From: Roseiarcus sp963732155
Lineage (GTDB): Bacteria > Pseudomonadota > Alphaproteobacteria > Rhizobiales > Beijerinckiaceae
NCBI GenBank assembly: GCA_963732155.1
Contig: CAVSYB010000015.1
Span: 186,001 to 250,000 of the forward strand
Length of the DNA: 64,000 bases
Reading direction: 5' to 3'
This document shows positions 1-9,690 of this stretch, piece after piece (position 1 is the stretch's first letter; each line of letters begins with the position of its first letter). The notes under the pieces are model-generated. The model worked only from the letters and a program-made list of their open reading frames with translations. It ran no database searches and was not told the origin of the DNA. A program made the translations under genes and the position numbers.

Positions 1-1
1 C

Positions 2-1648
2 ACGCTCGCCGTGCTGCATGGACTTTCGGAGGATTGTCGCGCGCGACATGCGCTCGGCGGCGCCGTCGAGATTGAAATTCATGCGCTTGACGAAACCAAT
101 ACGCGCATCCGGCCGGATCGGCTGGCGCGCCAAATCAGGAAAAGCGGCGGTCGGGGTCTCGTCGGCCTGGTCGGGGTGCAATCGAATCAGTTCCCTCACG
201 CCATGGATCTCGCCCGGCGGCTGCGCCTCCTCGGCGTGCAAGTCGCCGTGGGCGGCTTCCATGTCTCGGGCTGTCTGGCGATGCTGCCGGAAATGCCCGG
301 CGAACTCCGCGCCGCCCAGGCGCTCGGCGTCTCGCTCTTCGCCGGCGAGGCCGAATGGCGCCTCGACGAAGTCCTCCGGGACGCCTACGCCGGCAAGCTG
401 AAGCCGCTCTATAATTTCATGAACGACCTGCCGGGCCTCGAGGGCGCGCCGATGCCGATGCTGCCGGCGCCGAGCGTCATGCGCACGGCGGGCGTCGTCA
501 CCAGTTTCGACGCCGGGCGCGGTTGTCCGTTCCAATGCTCCTTCTGCACGATCATCAACGTGCAGGGGCGCAAATCGCGCTATCGTTCGCCGGAGGACGT
601 CGAGGCGATCATCCGCGCCAATCTGGCGCAGGGGATCGATCATTTCTTCATCACCGACGACAACCTCGCCCGCAACAGGAATTGGGAGCCGATGTTCGAT
701 CGGCTCATCGCGATGCGGCGCGGCGAAGGCCTCGACTTCAACTTCGTCATTCAGGTCGACACGCTCTGTCATCGCATTCCCAATTTCATCGAGAAGGCCG
801 CGGCGGCCGGCGTCCGCCGGGTGTTCATCGGCCTCGAAAACATCAATCCGGAGAGCCTGGCGGGCGCGAAGAAGAAGCAGAACCGCATAGCCGAATACCG
901 CGCCATGCTGTTGAAGTGGAAAAAAGTGGGCTGTTTCACCTACGCCGGCTATATCCTCGGTTTTCCCGCCGACACGCCGGACTCCATCCTGCGCGACATC
1001 AAGATCATTCAGCGGGAGCTGCCGCTCGATCTGCTGGAATTCTTCTGCCTGACGCCGCTGCCCGGCTCGGAGGATCACAAGAAGCTCGCCGCGGCGGGGA
1101 CGGCGATGGATCCCGACCTCAACAAATATGATCTCGAGCATGTCGTGACCGGTCATTGCGCGATGTCGAAGCGCGACTGGGAGCGCGCCTATCGCTCGGC
1201 CTGGGACGCCTATTACACGCCTGAGCATATGGAGACCGTGATGCGCCGCGCCGCGGCCATCGGCATCAGCCCGGGCAAGATGATGTTCCTGCTGATCTGG
1301 TTCTACGGCTGCGTGACGATCGAGAAAATCCACCCGCTCGAGGGCGGCTATCTCCGGCGGAAGGTGCGCCTGGATCGGCGGCCGGGCCTGCCGATCGAAC
1401 ATCCCCTGAGATTCTATTTCCATTACTTCGCCGGTCTCGTGACGAAGCATGTCGCGATCGCGCGCCTCGTCTGGCGCATGGCGGCGGTCCGCCGCGCGAT
1501 CAAGCGTGATCCCGACGCCCGCCGCTACACCGACCAGGCGATGACCCCGGTCACCGACGAGGAGCTTGACGGGCTCGAAATGTTCAACGTCACGACGTCG
1601 GCGCGAGCCGCCGCCGACAAGGCGAAGAAGCGCCTCGCGCACGTCTGA
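2..1648 (+). CDS. B12-binding-type radical SAM protein (5' end outside window)
   Basis: The reading frame is open to the left edge, so the true start lies outside the window. A radical SAM cluster motif CxxxCxxC is seen as GCPFQCSFC (Cys at about 172, 176 and 179 counting from the ATG at 11). The part before it (SNQFPHAMDLARRLR, then a V-GGFH strand) resembles the Rossmann-like B12-binding domain that precedes the SAM core in this superfamily. The roughly 120 residues after the core look like the usual C-terminal extension. Members do diverse methylations and rearrangements (hopanoids, tetrapyrroles, antibiotics), so no substrate is assigned. The next gene is convergent. Confidence 0.8.
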   Translation, partial: TLAVLHGLSEDCRARHALGGAVEIEIHALDETNTRIRPDRLARQIRKSGGRGLVGLVGVQSNQFPHAMDLARRLRLLGVQVAVGGFHVSGCLAMLPEMPGELRAAQALGVSLFAGEAEWRLDEVLRDAYAGKLKPLYNFMNDLPGLEGAPMPMLPAPSVMRTAGVVTSFDAGRGCPFQCSFCTIINVQGRKSRYRSPEDVEAIIRANLAQGIDHFFITDDNLARNRNWEPMFDRLIAMRRGEGLDFNFVIQVDTLCHRIPNFIEKAAAAGVRRVFIGLENINPESLAGAKKKQNRIAEYRAMLLKWKKVGCFTYAGYILGFPADTPDSILRDIKIIQRELPLDLLEFFCLTPLPGSEDHKKLAAAGTAMDPDLNKYDLEHVVTGHCAMSKRDWERAYRSAWDAYYTPEHMETVMRRAAAIGISPGKMMFLLIWFYGCVTIEKIHPLEGGYLRRKVRLDRRPGLPIEHPLRFYFHYFAGLVTKHVAIARLVWRMAAVRRAIKRDPDARRYTDQAMTPVTDEELDGLEMFNVTTSARAAADKAKKRLAHV

Positions 1649-1792
1649 TTGCCGCGTTCGCAAGACGATCATCGCCATCCAAGGCGTCGTCGCGTCCCCG
1701 CGCGCCCCACGCTCGGCGAGCAGAAATCGGGCGAGCGCGGTTTTGGAGTCGTCGACCGCCCTCGTGGGCCCGGCCCCGACGGCCGCGGCGCC

Positions 1793-2896
1793 TCAGTCGA
1801 TCTCGTGCGCCGGGGTGCGCTCCGGGGCGCCGCGCGGCGCGGCGCGCAGATATTGGGCGGGCCACGCCATGACATGCCCGAGTTCGCGCGCCGCATGCAG
1901 CGGCCAATAGGGCTCGCGCAGCAGCTCGCGCGCCAGCAGCACGAAATCGGCCTGGCCGGTGCGGATGATGTGGTCGGCCTGCGCCGGCGCGGTGATCATG
2001 CCGACCGCCGCGGTCGCAATCTCGGCCTCGCGGCGAATCCGCGCGGCGAACGGCGTCTGATAGCCGGGGCCGATCGGCATATCGACCTTGTCGACGTTGC
2101 CGCCCGACGAGCAGTCGATCAAATCGACGCCAAGGCCCTTCAACCGGCGCGCAAGCTCGACCGATTGATCGACGTCCCAGCCGCCCTCCACCCAGTCGGT
2201 CGCCGAGATTCGCACGAACAGCGGGCAACGCTCCGGAATCGCGCGGCGCGCCGCGGCGACGCAGTCGCGAAGGAATCTCGTCCGGTTTTCGAACGAGCCG
2301 CCGTAGGCGTCGGCGCGGCGATTGCTCAGCGGCGACAGAAACTCGTGCGCCAGATAGCCGTGCGCGCCATGAATCTCGATCACCCGGAATCCGGCGGCGA
2401 ACGCCCGTTGCGCCGCCACGGCGAACGCGCTTTGCAGCGCGAGAATCTGATCGACGCTCAGCTCCTGCGGCGTCGCGTAGCTCTCGCTGAAGGGGATGGC
2501 GCTCGGTCCGACCGGGCGCCACCCGCCGGACGCCTCGGGCGCTGCGCCTTGCCCCGACCACGGTCGATACGTGCCGCCCTTCCGGCCGGCATGGGCGAGC
2601 TGGATGCCGGCGAGCGAGCCTTGCGCGTCGATGAAGCGCGCGATTCGCTCCAGCGGCTCGAAATGCTTGTCGCTCCAGACGCCGAGATCCTGCGGCGAGA
2701 TCCGGCCCTCGGGCGAGACCGCGGCCGCCTCGGTGAACACCAGCGCCGCGCCGCCGACCGCCCGGGCGCCGAGATGGGCGAAATGCCAGTCGTTGGCGTA
2801 GCCGTCGACGCAGGAATACTGGCACATCGGGGAAACGCCGATGCGATTGGCGAACGCGAGGTCGCGCAGTCGAAAGTCGCTGAACAGGTGCGGCAT
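1793..2896 (-). CDS. NADH:flavin oxidoreductase, old yellow enzyme family (YqjM-like)
   Basis: A 367-residue protein of the FMN-dependent old yellow enzyme family, which reduces activated C=C bonds with NAD(P)H in the cytoplasm. The N-terminal FANRIGVSPMCQYSC stretch holds the Cys that modulates flavin potential in YqjM-type enzymes. IQLAHAGRKG and the EIHGAHGYLAHEFLSP segment with its conserved His pair and Tyr form the substrate and FMN pocket. The length fits the family. The gene stands alone between convergent and divergent neighbours. The natural substrate is unknown; stress detoxification is typical. Confidence 0.88.
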   Translation of the reverse strand: MPHLFSDFRLRDLAFANRIGVSPMCQYSCVDGYANDWHFAHLGARAVGGAALVFTEAAAVSPEGRISPQDLGVWSDKHFEPLERIARFIDAQGSLAGIQLAHAGRKGGTYRPWSGQGAAPEASGGWRPVGPSAIPFSESYATPQELSVDQILALQSAFAVAAQRAFAAGFRVIEIHGAHGYLAHEFLSPLSNRRADAYGGSFENRTRFLRDCVAAARRAIPERCPLFVRISATDWVEGGWDVDQSVELARRLKGLGVDLIDCSSGGNVDKVDMPIGPGYQTPFAARIRREAEIATAAVGMITAPAQADHIIRTGQADFVLLARELLREPYWPLHAARELGHVMAWPAQYLRAAPRGAPERTPAHEID

Positions 2897-3100
2897 GGTC
2901 GAGTCTCCCGGTCGGCGATCGATATCATCGAAATCGCCCGCCGTCGCCCCGCGAGGCGAGCCGCGCCGCGGATCGGCGCTTCCGGCCGGCCGCCGCCTGG
3001 AAATCGCCGACCGCGCCGTCGGAAGAATTTCGGTTGCTTATTCGGCACGCGCGGCCAATAGTTCGCCGTCGTTTGGCGAAATCTCCCAACGAGGCCCGTC

Positions 3101-3703
3101 ATGTCGATGAACAAACCGGAGGTCGAGCGGCTTCAGCGCGAGGCGGCGACGACATTGCGGGAACATTGGTCGCTGTTTCTGGTCGAGGGGATCATCCTGG
3201 TGATCCTCGGCGTGGCGGCCGTGATCATTCCGCCGCTCGCGACGCTCGCAGTCACGATCCTGTTCGGCTGGCTGTTCCTGTTCAGCGGAATCGTCGGCCT
3301 GATCACCACTTTCTGGATGCGCCCCGCGGCCGGATTCTTATGGTCGATCGTCTCGGCGATCGTCGGAATTGTCGCTGGCGCCGTGCTGTTGATATGGCCG
3401 CTGAACGGCGTCCTGTCGCTTACTTTTGTGCTCATCGCCTTTTTTGTGATCGAAGGCGTCGCCTCGATCATGTTCGCGCTCGATCACCGGCGCGAGCTGT
3501 CGGGGCGATGGGAATGGATGCTCGCCAGCGGCGTCGTCGACCTGATTCTCGCCGCGATCATTTTCACCGGCTTGCCGGGTTCGGCGGCCTGGGCGCTTGG
3601 TTTGATCGTCGGCGTCAATATGATTTTCGGCGGCTCGGCGCTCATTGCGATGGCGTTGTACGCCCGCGACCGGGGTTCGCAATCGGCCAATCCGGCGCAC
3701 TGA
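3101..3703 (+). CDS. HdeD-family (DUF308) small integral membrane protein
   Basis: This 200-residue protein has six hydrophobic segments in three pairs separated by short polar loops, the layout of the HdeD/DUF308 family associated in enterobacteria with acid and stress resistance. The start at MSMNKPEVERLQ leaves a short charged N-terminus before the first helix (LFLVEGIILVILGVAAVII). A second ATG lies two codons in. It is monocistronic and converges on the carbonic anhydrase gene. The biochemical role is unknown for most members. Confidence 0.8.
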   Translation: MSMNKPEVERLQREAATTLREHWSLFLVEGIILVILGVAAVIIPPLATLAVTILFGWLFLFSGIVGLITTFWMRPAAGFLWSIVSAIVGIVAGAVLLIWPLNGVLSLTFVLIAFFVIEGVASIMFALDHRRELSGRWEWMLASGVVDLILAAIIFTGLPGSAAWALGLIVGVNMIFGGSALIAMALYARDRGSQSANPAH

Positions 3704-3729
3704 GCGCGTCGCGTCAAAACTCCGACAGC

Positions 3730-3754
3730 GCCGCGGTCGCCGGGCCCCCGCGGC
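3730..3754. terminator. GC-rich hairpin between convergent genes
   Basis: A perfect 7-bp inverted repeat (GCCGCGG / CCGCGGC, 11-nt loop) lies in the 63-bp gap between the HdeD-like gene and the carbonic anhydrase gene. Its position suits a bidirectional terminator, but there is no clear T-tract on either side. Confidence 0.4.
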
Positions 3755-3766
3755 GGCCGTGGCGTT

Positions 3767-4489
3767 TCAGTCGAGGCTCGTGACGACGCCGGTCTCCAGA
3801 TCGTAGATCGCGGCGGCGATTTTTAGTTTGCCCTGCGCGGCGAGGCCGGCGATCAGCGCGCTCGCCGCGGTCAGTCGCGCCGCCGTTCGTCGCGCGCTTT
3901 GCTTGGCGGCATTGTTCACGAAGTCGCCCGGCTCGCTGCGCGCCGCGAGCGCCGCCGGCAAGATCGGCTCGATCATCGGACCGATCGCGCCCGGATAGGT
4001 GGCGTTCTTGGCGACGACGTCGCAGGCCGCCTTCACCGCGCCGCAGCTGGTGTGGGCGAGCACGACGATGAGGGGCGAGCCGAGCACCGCCGCCCCGTAT
4101 TCGACCGTGCCGAGGGTCGCGGTATCGACGAGATTGCCGGCGTTTCTGGCGACGAAGAGTTCGCCGAGCCCCTTGCCGCCGAAAATCAACTCAGGCGGGA
4201 CACGGCTGTCGGCGCAACTAATGATCGTCGCCCAAGGCGCCTGATGCGCCGCAACCAGCGTTCGCTGCGCCGCAAGATCGATCGAGCAGAGTTGGGGGTG
4301 GCTGACATAGCGTTCGTTGCCGGCTTTCAGCGCGGCGAGCGCCTCGTCGGGGGAAAGCGTCGTCGCCGCTCCCTCGGCCGCGCGCGCTGGAACGAACGCC
4401 CCGGCGAACGCGACCGCCGCCAACCCCGCGACGCCGAGTTTGAGGAAATCCCGGCGACCGCCCGTTTCGCCCTCGCAATTCCCGCACAT
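3767..4489 (-). CDS. Beta-class carbonic anhydrase with Tat signal
   Basis: Interconverts CO2 and bicarbonate. Zinc ligands of the beta class are visible: Cys92 and Asp94 in SCADSRVPPE, and His146 and Cys149 in AHTSCGAV. The N-terminus GRRDFLKLGVAGLAAVAF is a twin-arginine signal followed by AxA, so the enzyme is predicted to be exported to the periplasm. I chose the ATG at 4489 because GGAGG lies 6 nt upstream; the longer frame starting at 4534 would put about 15 odd residues before the signal. It is about 240 residues, normal for the family. Confidence 0.88.
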   Translation of the reverse strand: MCGNCEGETGGRRDFLKLGVAGLAAVAFAGAFVPARAAEGAATTLSPDEALAALKAGNERYVSHPQLCSIDLAAQRTLVAAHQAPWATIISCADSRVPPELIFGGKGLGELFVARNAGNLVDTATLGTVEYGAAVLGSPLIVVLAHTSCGAVKAACDVVAKNATYPGAIGPMIEPILPAALAARSEPGDFVNNAAKQSARRTAARLTAASALIAGLAAQGKLKIAAAIYDLETGVVTSLD

Positions 4490-4612
4490 CGCTCGCCTCC
4501 CTGACCCCGCGGCGCGAACGCAGCGAGGCTCCACAGCCTTTAGCGATCTTCTACGTCCGGATCAAACCGCTCCCGCCGGCGGCGCGATCGGCGCCACCAG
4601 ATCGCCCGGGCG

Positions 4613-6064
4613 TCACGAATGCGTGAAGCCCTTGAGCCGGCTGTAGAGGTCGAGATAGCGCCCAAAGCCTTCGTCATAGGAGGCCTTGCGCGTCGCGGAC
4701 GGTTCGAACAGCCGATCGCGCCGCACGAGACTTGCGGCGGCCTCGCCGATCGTCGCATACAGGCCCGTTCCGACGCCAGCCAGCATCGCCGCGCCGATGA
4801 CGCCGGAATCGAGACCGACTTTCCGCTCGATCGCGCAGTCGAGAATATCGGCGCGAATCTGGCACCACACGTCCGAACCCGCGCCGCCGCCGGCATGATG
4901 CAGCCGCGTGACCTTGCAACCGGACGCCGCCTCGAGCGCGCCGAACAGAAGACGCACGGAATAGGCGACGCCCTCCAGCACCGCGCGCGATATTTCGGAC
5001 GGTCCCATCGAGGCGTCGAGGCCGGAGAAGGAAGCGCGGGCGGCGATATCCCACAGCGGCGCGCGTTCGCCCTGAAGATGGGGAAGGAAAGTGGGCGCGG
5101 GCCGCGCGGGATCGCTGGCGGCCGCGAGCGCCGAAATTTCCGCCGCGCTGCGTCCCAGCAGGCCGCCGAGCCAGGCGACGGAGGCGCCGCCCGCTTGCGT
5201 CGGCCCGGAGTGGAGGGTGACGCCCTCGCAATCGGGAAAGGCGATCACGCCAGGCGTCGGAATCCGCCGGCGCGAGACAATGCCGCCAACCTCGCTAGTG
5301 CCGCTGAGATAGGCCGCCTCGCCGTCCCTGACGGCGCCGGCGCCCAGCATGCCCGCCCAGGCGTCCATCGTCGCGTTCACCATCGCAAGGCCGGCCCCCG
5401 GCAAGCCGGCGCGCACGCGGCCGATGCGCGAGGCCAGGCTGCGGAGCGGCGGCAGCCGCTCGGCGGCGCCGGGGACCAGCGCGATCAACTCAGGGATGTA
5501 GGCGAGCGTCTGATCGGCGGCGCCGAACGCCGTCATCGGGTCGGCGACCGCCTCGCCGGTCAGATGAAGAAGGCAATAGTCCTTGGGCGCCATGACCCAG
5601 CGGGTCTTGCGCCAGATCTCCGGATGCGTGCGCCTGACCCAGGCCATCCGGCTCAAGACGTGGCTGGCGTCGATCGGCAGCGGCGCGCCCCACCATTTGA
5701 GGCGATCCTCGCTCGCGACGAGCCGATCGAGCTGGCGCGCGTCCTCCGCGCAGCGCCCGTCCTGCCAGATGATGGCGGGCAGCAGCGCCCGGCCGCTCTC
5801 GTCGACGAACACGTGCGTGTTGACTTGCGAGCAAAGCCCGATCCCGGCGACCGCGCCTTGCGGCAGGCCCGCGACAAGCTCGCCGATCCCGGCCAACACC
5901 CGCGACATCCAATCGGACGGGTCCTGTTCGACGAAGCCCGGCGCGGGGCGCGTCGTCGCATAGGCGCTCGAAAAGCGCCGGCGCGTCTCGCCGCCCGCGT
6001 CAAAAAGCGCAGCTTTGACCGCCGTCGTGCCGACATCAACGCCTATCAGAAGCGAACCGCCCAT
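4613..6064 (-). CDS. FGGY-family carbohydrate kinase (xylulokinase-like)
   Basis: A 483-residue sugar kinase of the ASKHA fold that phosphorylates a pentose, polyol or related sugar with ATP. The phosphate-1 loop is at the very N-terminus (LLIGVDVGTTAVKAALFD) and the C-terminal ATP-binding motif is HHAGGGAGSDVWCQI. FGGY subtypes cannot be told apart by eye. The frame is open far upstream, but the ATG at 6064 puts the phosphate-1 loop at residue 5, as expected. It is divergent from a ribose-type ABC transporter operon, so its substrate is probably the sugar that transporter imports. Confidence 0.87.
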   Translation of the reverse strand: MGGSLLIGVDVGTTAVKAALFDAGGETRRRFSSAYATTRPAPGFVEQDPSDWMSRVLAGIGELVAGLPQGAVAGIGLCSQVNTHVFVDESGRALLPAIIWQDGRCAEDARQLDRLVASEDRLKWWGAPLPIDASHVLSRMAWVRRTHPEIWRKTRWVMAPKDYCLLHLTGEAVADPMTAFGAADQTLAYIPELIALVPGAAERLPPLRSLASRIGRVRAGLPGAGLAMVNATMDAWAGMLGAGAVRDGEAAYLSGTSEVGGIVSRRRIPTPGVIAFPDCEGVTLHSGPTQAGGASVAWLGGLLGRSAAEISALAAASDPARPAPTFLPHLQGERAPLWDIAARASFSGLDASMGPSEISRAVLEGVAYSVRLLFGALEAASGCKVTRLHHAGGGAGSDVWCQIRADILDCAIERKVGLDSGVIGAAMLAGVGTGLYATIGEAAASLVRRDRLFEPSATRKASYDEGFGRYLDLYSRLKGFTHS

Positions 6065-6175
6065 GCCGCGCCCTCTCCCCGAGCGAGGGGACTTTACAGG
6101 ATCGGTTGTGCTTTGCAGCCCCCGTGCTAGGCTCGACTTGACAGGACCGGCATTGATCGACGGGGAGGAAGAACA

Positions 6176-7114
6176 GTGGCGCGGAGCATGTTGTCTCGCT
6201 GGAGTCTGGCGGCGTTGGCGGGCGTCGCCGCCGTTGCATTGACGGCCTCCCAGGGTCTGGCGGCCGCCAGGATCGCCGTGATCACGCCTTATCTGGCGCA
6301 GCCGGGCACCCAGTTCTACGTCGAAGCGTTTCAGGAACAGGCCAAGGCCAACGGCTGGGACGTCAACGTAATCGACACCAAGGGCGACGTCGCCGCCGCG
6401 ATCAGCCGCATCGAGGACGCCACGAACCAGAAGGTCGACGCGATCGTCATCAACGTCGATCCGGCGCAGGTCGCGGCGGGCCTCGAGACCGCCCGGAGCG
6501 CCGGCGTCCCGGTGTTCGGCATGGACGCCGGCGCCAGTCCGCTCCTGGTCACCAACGTCACCAGCAACGGCTACGCGATGGCCGCCGATACCGCCGCCTA
6601 TGTGGCGAACCGGATCAACGGCAAGGGCAAGGTCGTGATGTTCGTGTTCGACGCCTTTCCGCCCGTCCAGGCCCGCGGCGTCATCGCCGACGCCATCTTC
6701 AAGAACAATCCCGACATCAAGGTGCTCGACCGCGTGACGCCCGACGTGAAGGACGGCGGCATCGCCAATTCGCGCGCCAAAATGGAGGCGATTTTGGCCG
6801 CCAACCCGGACAAGGGCGCCATCTCGGCGGTTTGGGCCGCTTGGGACCAGCCGGCGCTCGGCGCCATGCAGGCGATCGAGGCGGCCGGCCGCGGCGGCGA
6901 GGGCATCGTGATAACCGGCATCGACGCCAATCCGCAGGCGCGCGAGGCGATCGCCAAAGGCGGCAATTTCGAAGCGTCGATGGCCCAGGATTTCAAAGGC
7001 ATCGGCAAGACGACGGCGGATGCGGTCAAGCGCACGCTGGCCGGCGACAAGATCAAGCAAAGCGTGATCTACGTGCCCACGAAGCTGATCACCTCGGCGA
7101 ATGTCAAGGACTGA
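6176..7114 (+). CDS. Sugar ABC transporter substrate-binding protein (RbsB-like)
   Basis: Periplasmic binding protein of the type I sugar-binding fold (312 residues). It has an N-terminal signal peptide (SLAALAGVAAVALTASQGLAAA) and the family pattern of a first strand IAVITPYLAQP, a DAIVINV segment and GIDANPQAREAI near the hinge. A GTG start at 6176 is preferred because GGGGAGG lies 8 nt upstream; an ATG follows four codons later. It is first in a binding protein, ATPase, permease operon. Confidence 0.9.
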   Translation: MARSMLSRWSLAALAGVAAVALTASQGLAAARIAVITPYLAQPGTQFYVEAFQEQAKANGWDVNVIDTKGDVAAAISRIEDATNQKVDAIVINVDPAQVAAGLETARSAGVPVFGMDAGASPLLVTNVTSNGYAMAADTAAYVANRINGKGKVVMFVFDAFPPVQARGVIADAIFKNNPDIKVLDRVTPDVKDGGIANSRAKMEAILAANPDKGAISAVWAAWDQPALGAMQAIEAAGRGGEGIVITGIDANPQAREAIAKGGNFEASMAQDFKGIGKTTADAVKRTLAGDKIKQSVIYVPTKLITSANVKD

Positions 7115-7165
7115 GGGACGAACGAGGCGCCGCGCGGCTCGGCGTCCGGCTGACGCAAGGCGAAA

Positions 7166-8683
7166 ATGGTTCGCGGCGCCGTGAGCCTGTTGACGATCGC
7201 CCATCTGAAAAAGGCCTATGGCGGCGTCGCGGCGCTGAAGGACGCCTCGCTCGCCGTCGCAGCCGGCGAAACCTTGGCGCTGATGGGCGAGAACGGCGCG
7301 GGCAAAAGCACGCTGATCAGGATTCTCGCCGGGGCCGTCGCGCCGGACGGCGGCGCGATCGCGCTTGACGGCGCTTGCCTGACGATCAGGAGCCCGCAGG
7401 ACGCCCATCGCCGCGGCCTGCGGTTCATCCATCAGGAATTGAATGTCGTTCCGCAGTTGAGCGTCGCCGAAAACATCTTTCTCGGACGTTCCTACCCCAC
7501 GCGCGTCGGCGGCCTCGTCGACTGGCGCAAGCTGAAGGCCGGCGCGCGCGCGGCGCTCGACGGGCTCGGCGTCGCGCATATTGCGGCGGACGCGATCATG
7601 GGGCGCCTGCCGGTCGGCGACCGTATGCTCGTCAAGATCGCCGCCGCGTTTCTCGAGGACGCGGCGGCGCCGGCGCGCCTTTTCGTGATGGACGAGCCGA
7701 CCGCCGCGCTCACCGGCGAGGAATCCGAACGGCTGTTCAAGATCATCGCAGAGCTTCAACGCCGCGGCTGCGGCGTCCTCTACGTGTCGCACCGCATCGA
7801 CGAGGTCCTGCGGATCGCCGATCGCATCACGGTGCTGCGCGACGGCGAGACGCGCGCGACGCTCGCCGCGTCCGACGCGAGCAAGACCGCGCTCATCGAA
7901 TTGATGACCGGCCGCGGCGTCGAAGCCTACCCGGCGCGCGCCGCGCCGACGGGTTCGCGCATCGCGCTGGCCGTCGAGAGCTTCGGCGACGGCGATTTGC
8001 GGGATATCTCGTTCGACCTGCGGGAGGGCGAAATCCTCGGCCTCGCCGGGCTCGCCAACGCCGGCCAGGATCGGCTGCTGAAGGCTTTGATGGGTCGGGC
8101 GAAACGCGGCAAGGTCTCGATCGGCGGAAAGGCTTCCGGCGCGCGCAGTTTCTCCGAGTCCTGGAGACAAGGCGTCGCCTATCTGCCGCGGGAGCGACGC
8201 GCCGAGGGATTGTTCCTGTCGCAAGACGTTACGCGCAACGTCGTCCTGCCCCACCTGGGATCGCTCAGCCGCTTCGGGGTCCTCGTCGACCGGCGCGCCG
8301 AGCGCGCCAGGGCGGGCGACGTCGCGCGCCGCGTGCGCCTGAAGTCGGCCGGCCTGCGCCAGCGGCTTTGGCGCCTCAGCGGCGGCAACCAGCAAAAGGT
8401 GATGCTCGCGCGCGCCGTCGCCCGGTCGCCGAAAGTGCTGTTGCTCGATGAGCCGACGCGCGGGGTCGATGTCGGCGCCAAGTTCGACATCCACGCCCTG
8501 TTGCGGGAATTGGCGGCTTCCGGCGCGGCGATCGTGCTTTCCTCCTCCGACCTTGACGAGCTTCTCGGCCTGAGCACGCGTATCGCCGTCCTGCGCGACG
8601 GCCGGATCGCGGCGATCGTCGCCTCCGCGGGACTGACCCAGCAGCGCCTGCTCGCCCTTTGCTACGGCGATGCGCCGGAATGA
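7166..8683 (+). CDS. Sugar ABC transporter ATPase, duplicated domains (RbsA-like)
   Basis: A 505-residue protein with two tandem ABC domains, as in RbsA/MglA. The first has Walker A GENGAGKST near residue 45 and Walker B LFVMDEPTAAL. The second has a degenerate P-loop (LAGLANAGQD), the LSGGNQQK signature and Walker B VLLLDEPTRGVDVG. It sits at the inner face of the membrane and powers import of the sugar bound by the upstream protein. A second start five codons in (7181, GTG) is possible. The stop overlaps the permease ATG. Confidence 0.92.
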   Translation: MVRGAVSLLTIAHLKKAYGGVAALKDASLAVAAGETLALMGENGAGKSTLIRILAGAVAPDGGAIALDGACLTIRSPQDAHRRGLRFIHQELNVVPQLSVAENIFLGRSYPTRVGGLVDWRKLKAGARAALDGLGVAHIAADAIMGRLPVGDRMLVKIAAAFLEDAAAPARLFVMDEPTAALTGEESERLFKIIAELQRRGCGVLYVSHRIDEVLRIADRITVLRDGETRATLAASDASKTALIELMTGRGVEAYPARAAPTGSRIALAVESFGDGDLRDISFDLREGEILGLAGLANAGQDRLLKALMGRAKRGKVSIGGKASGARSFSESWRQGVAYLPRERRAEGLFLSQDVTRNVVLPHLGSLSRFGVLVDRRAERARAGDVARRVRLKSAGLRQRLWRLSGGNQQKVMLARAVARSPKVLLLDEPTRGVDVGAKFDIHALLRELAASGAAIVLSSSDLDELLGLSTRIAVLRDGRIAAIVASAGLTQQRLLALCYGDAPE

Positions 8684-9648
8684 GCGTTTCGGCGCCGAAG
8701 ATCGTCCGCCGCTACGGAACCCTGATCGGCTTCGCCGCCGTGCTGGCGTATTTCTGGGTCAATCTTCCCGACACCTTCCTGACCGGACGGAACCTGCTCA
8801 ACATCTCCCAGCAGATGAGCATGCTCGCGGTCGTCGCCTTCGCCATGACCGCGGTGATGGCGATGGGCGATTTCGATCTCAGCGTCGGCTCGATGGCGAG
8901 CCTGGCCGGCATTGTCGCCGCGCTCGTCTTCGCGGCGGGCGGACCGCCGGTCGTCGCGATCGCGGTGGCGCTCGGCGCGGGCCTGGCCGGCGGGGTGATC
9001 AACGGCGTGCTGGTCAGCTACGTCGGCATCCTGCCGTTCGTCGCGACGCTCGGCGCGATGACCGTCTACAGCGGCCTGGCGTTCCGCCTGTCCGGCGGCA
9101 AGACCCTGTTCGGCGCCGCCATTCCGGCCGGCTTCTCGAACTTCGCGCGCGGCGGAATTCCGCTGGGGACGACGGGTCTCGCGTTGCCGAACCTGACCGC
9201 CGTCGCGCTCGGCGCGCTCGTCCTGATATGGCTGCTGCTCGAACAGACAGTGTTTGGCCGCCGGCTTTACGCCATCGGCGGCAACAGCGAAGCCGCGCGC
9301 CTCGCCGGCGTGCGCGTGAAGCCATTGCGGCTGGCCGCCTTCGGCCTGACGGGCGTCGGCGCGGCGACGGCCGGGTTGATGTATGCAAGCCGCGTCGCCT
9401 CCGCCAATCCGACGCAAGGCGCCGGCCTGATGCTGGATTCCATCGCCGCGGTGTTTCTCGGCATGACGATCAGCGAGGAGGGCGAACCGCGCGTGCTGCA
9501 CACGCTGGCTGGCGTTCTCATCCTCGGCGTGCTCGGCAACGGGCTGACCCAAATGAACGTCGACAGCTATGTCCGAGACATGCTGACGGGATCGATCATC
9601 ATCGTCGCGGTCGCGGCGAGCAGTTTGAGCAAGGCGCGCAGCCTTTGA
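8680..9648 (+). CDS. Sugar ABC transporter permease (RbsC-like)
   Basis: Integral membrane permease of the ribose/xylose branched family. It has about nine to ten hydrophobic segments and the cytoplasmic loop YAIGGNSEAARLAGV that couples to the ATPase. The ATG at 8680 overlaps the TGA of the ATPase gene (ATGA), which indicates translational coupling; an in-frame ATG at 8659 would only lengthen the overlap. Third gene of the transporter operon. Confidence 0.92.
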   Translation: MSVSAPKIVRRYGTLIGFAAVLAYFWVNLPDTFLTGRNLLNISQQMSMLAVVAFAMTAVMAMGDFDLSVGSMASLAGIVAALVFAAGGPPVVAIAVALGAGLAGGVINGVLVSYVGILPFVATLGAMTVYSGLAFRLSGGKTLFGAAIPAGFSNFARGGIPLGTTGLALPNLTAVALGALVLIWLLLEQTVFGRRLYAIGGNSEAARLAGVRVKPLRLAAFGLTGVGAATAGLMYASRVASANPTQGAGLMLDSIAAVFLGMTISEEGEPRVLHTLAGVLILGVLGNGLTQMNVDSYVRDMLTGSIIIVAVAASSLSKARSL

Positions 9649-9690
9649 CGAAGCGGACCGGCGCTGCGGCCGGGCGAAGGCGCCGCCGTT

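Noticed and set aside
1649..3061. A 470-codon open frame opposite the old yellow enzyme gene
   Set aside because: It is Arg/Ala/Asp-rich low-complexity translation with no domain, mirroring a clear gene on the other strand.
4613..8494. A 1293-codon minus-strand open frame
   Set aside because: Only its last third (from 6064) encodes the FGGY kinase. The rest is antisense to the sugar ABC transporter genes and is an artefact of GC-rich codon use.
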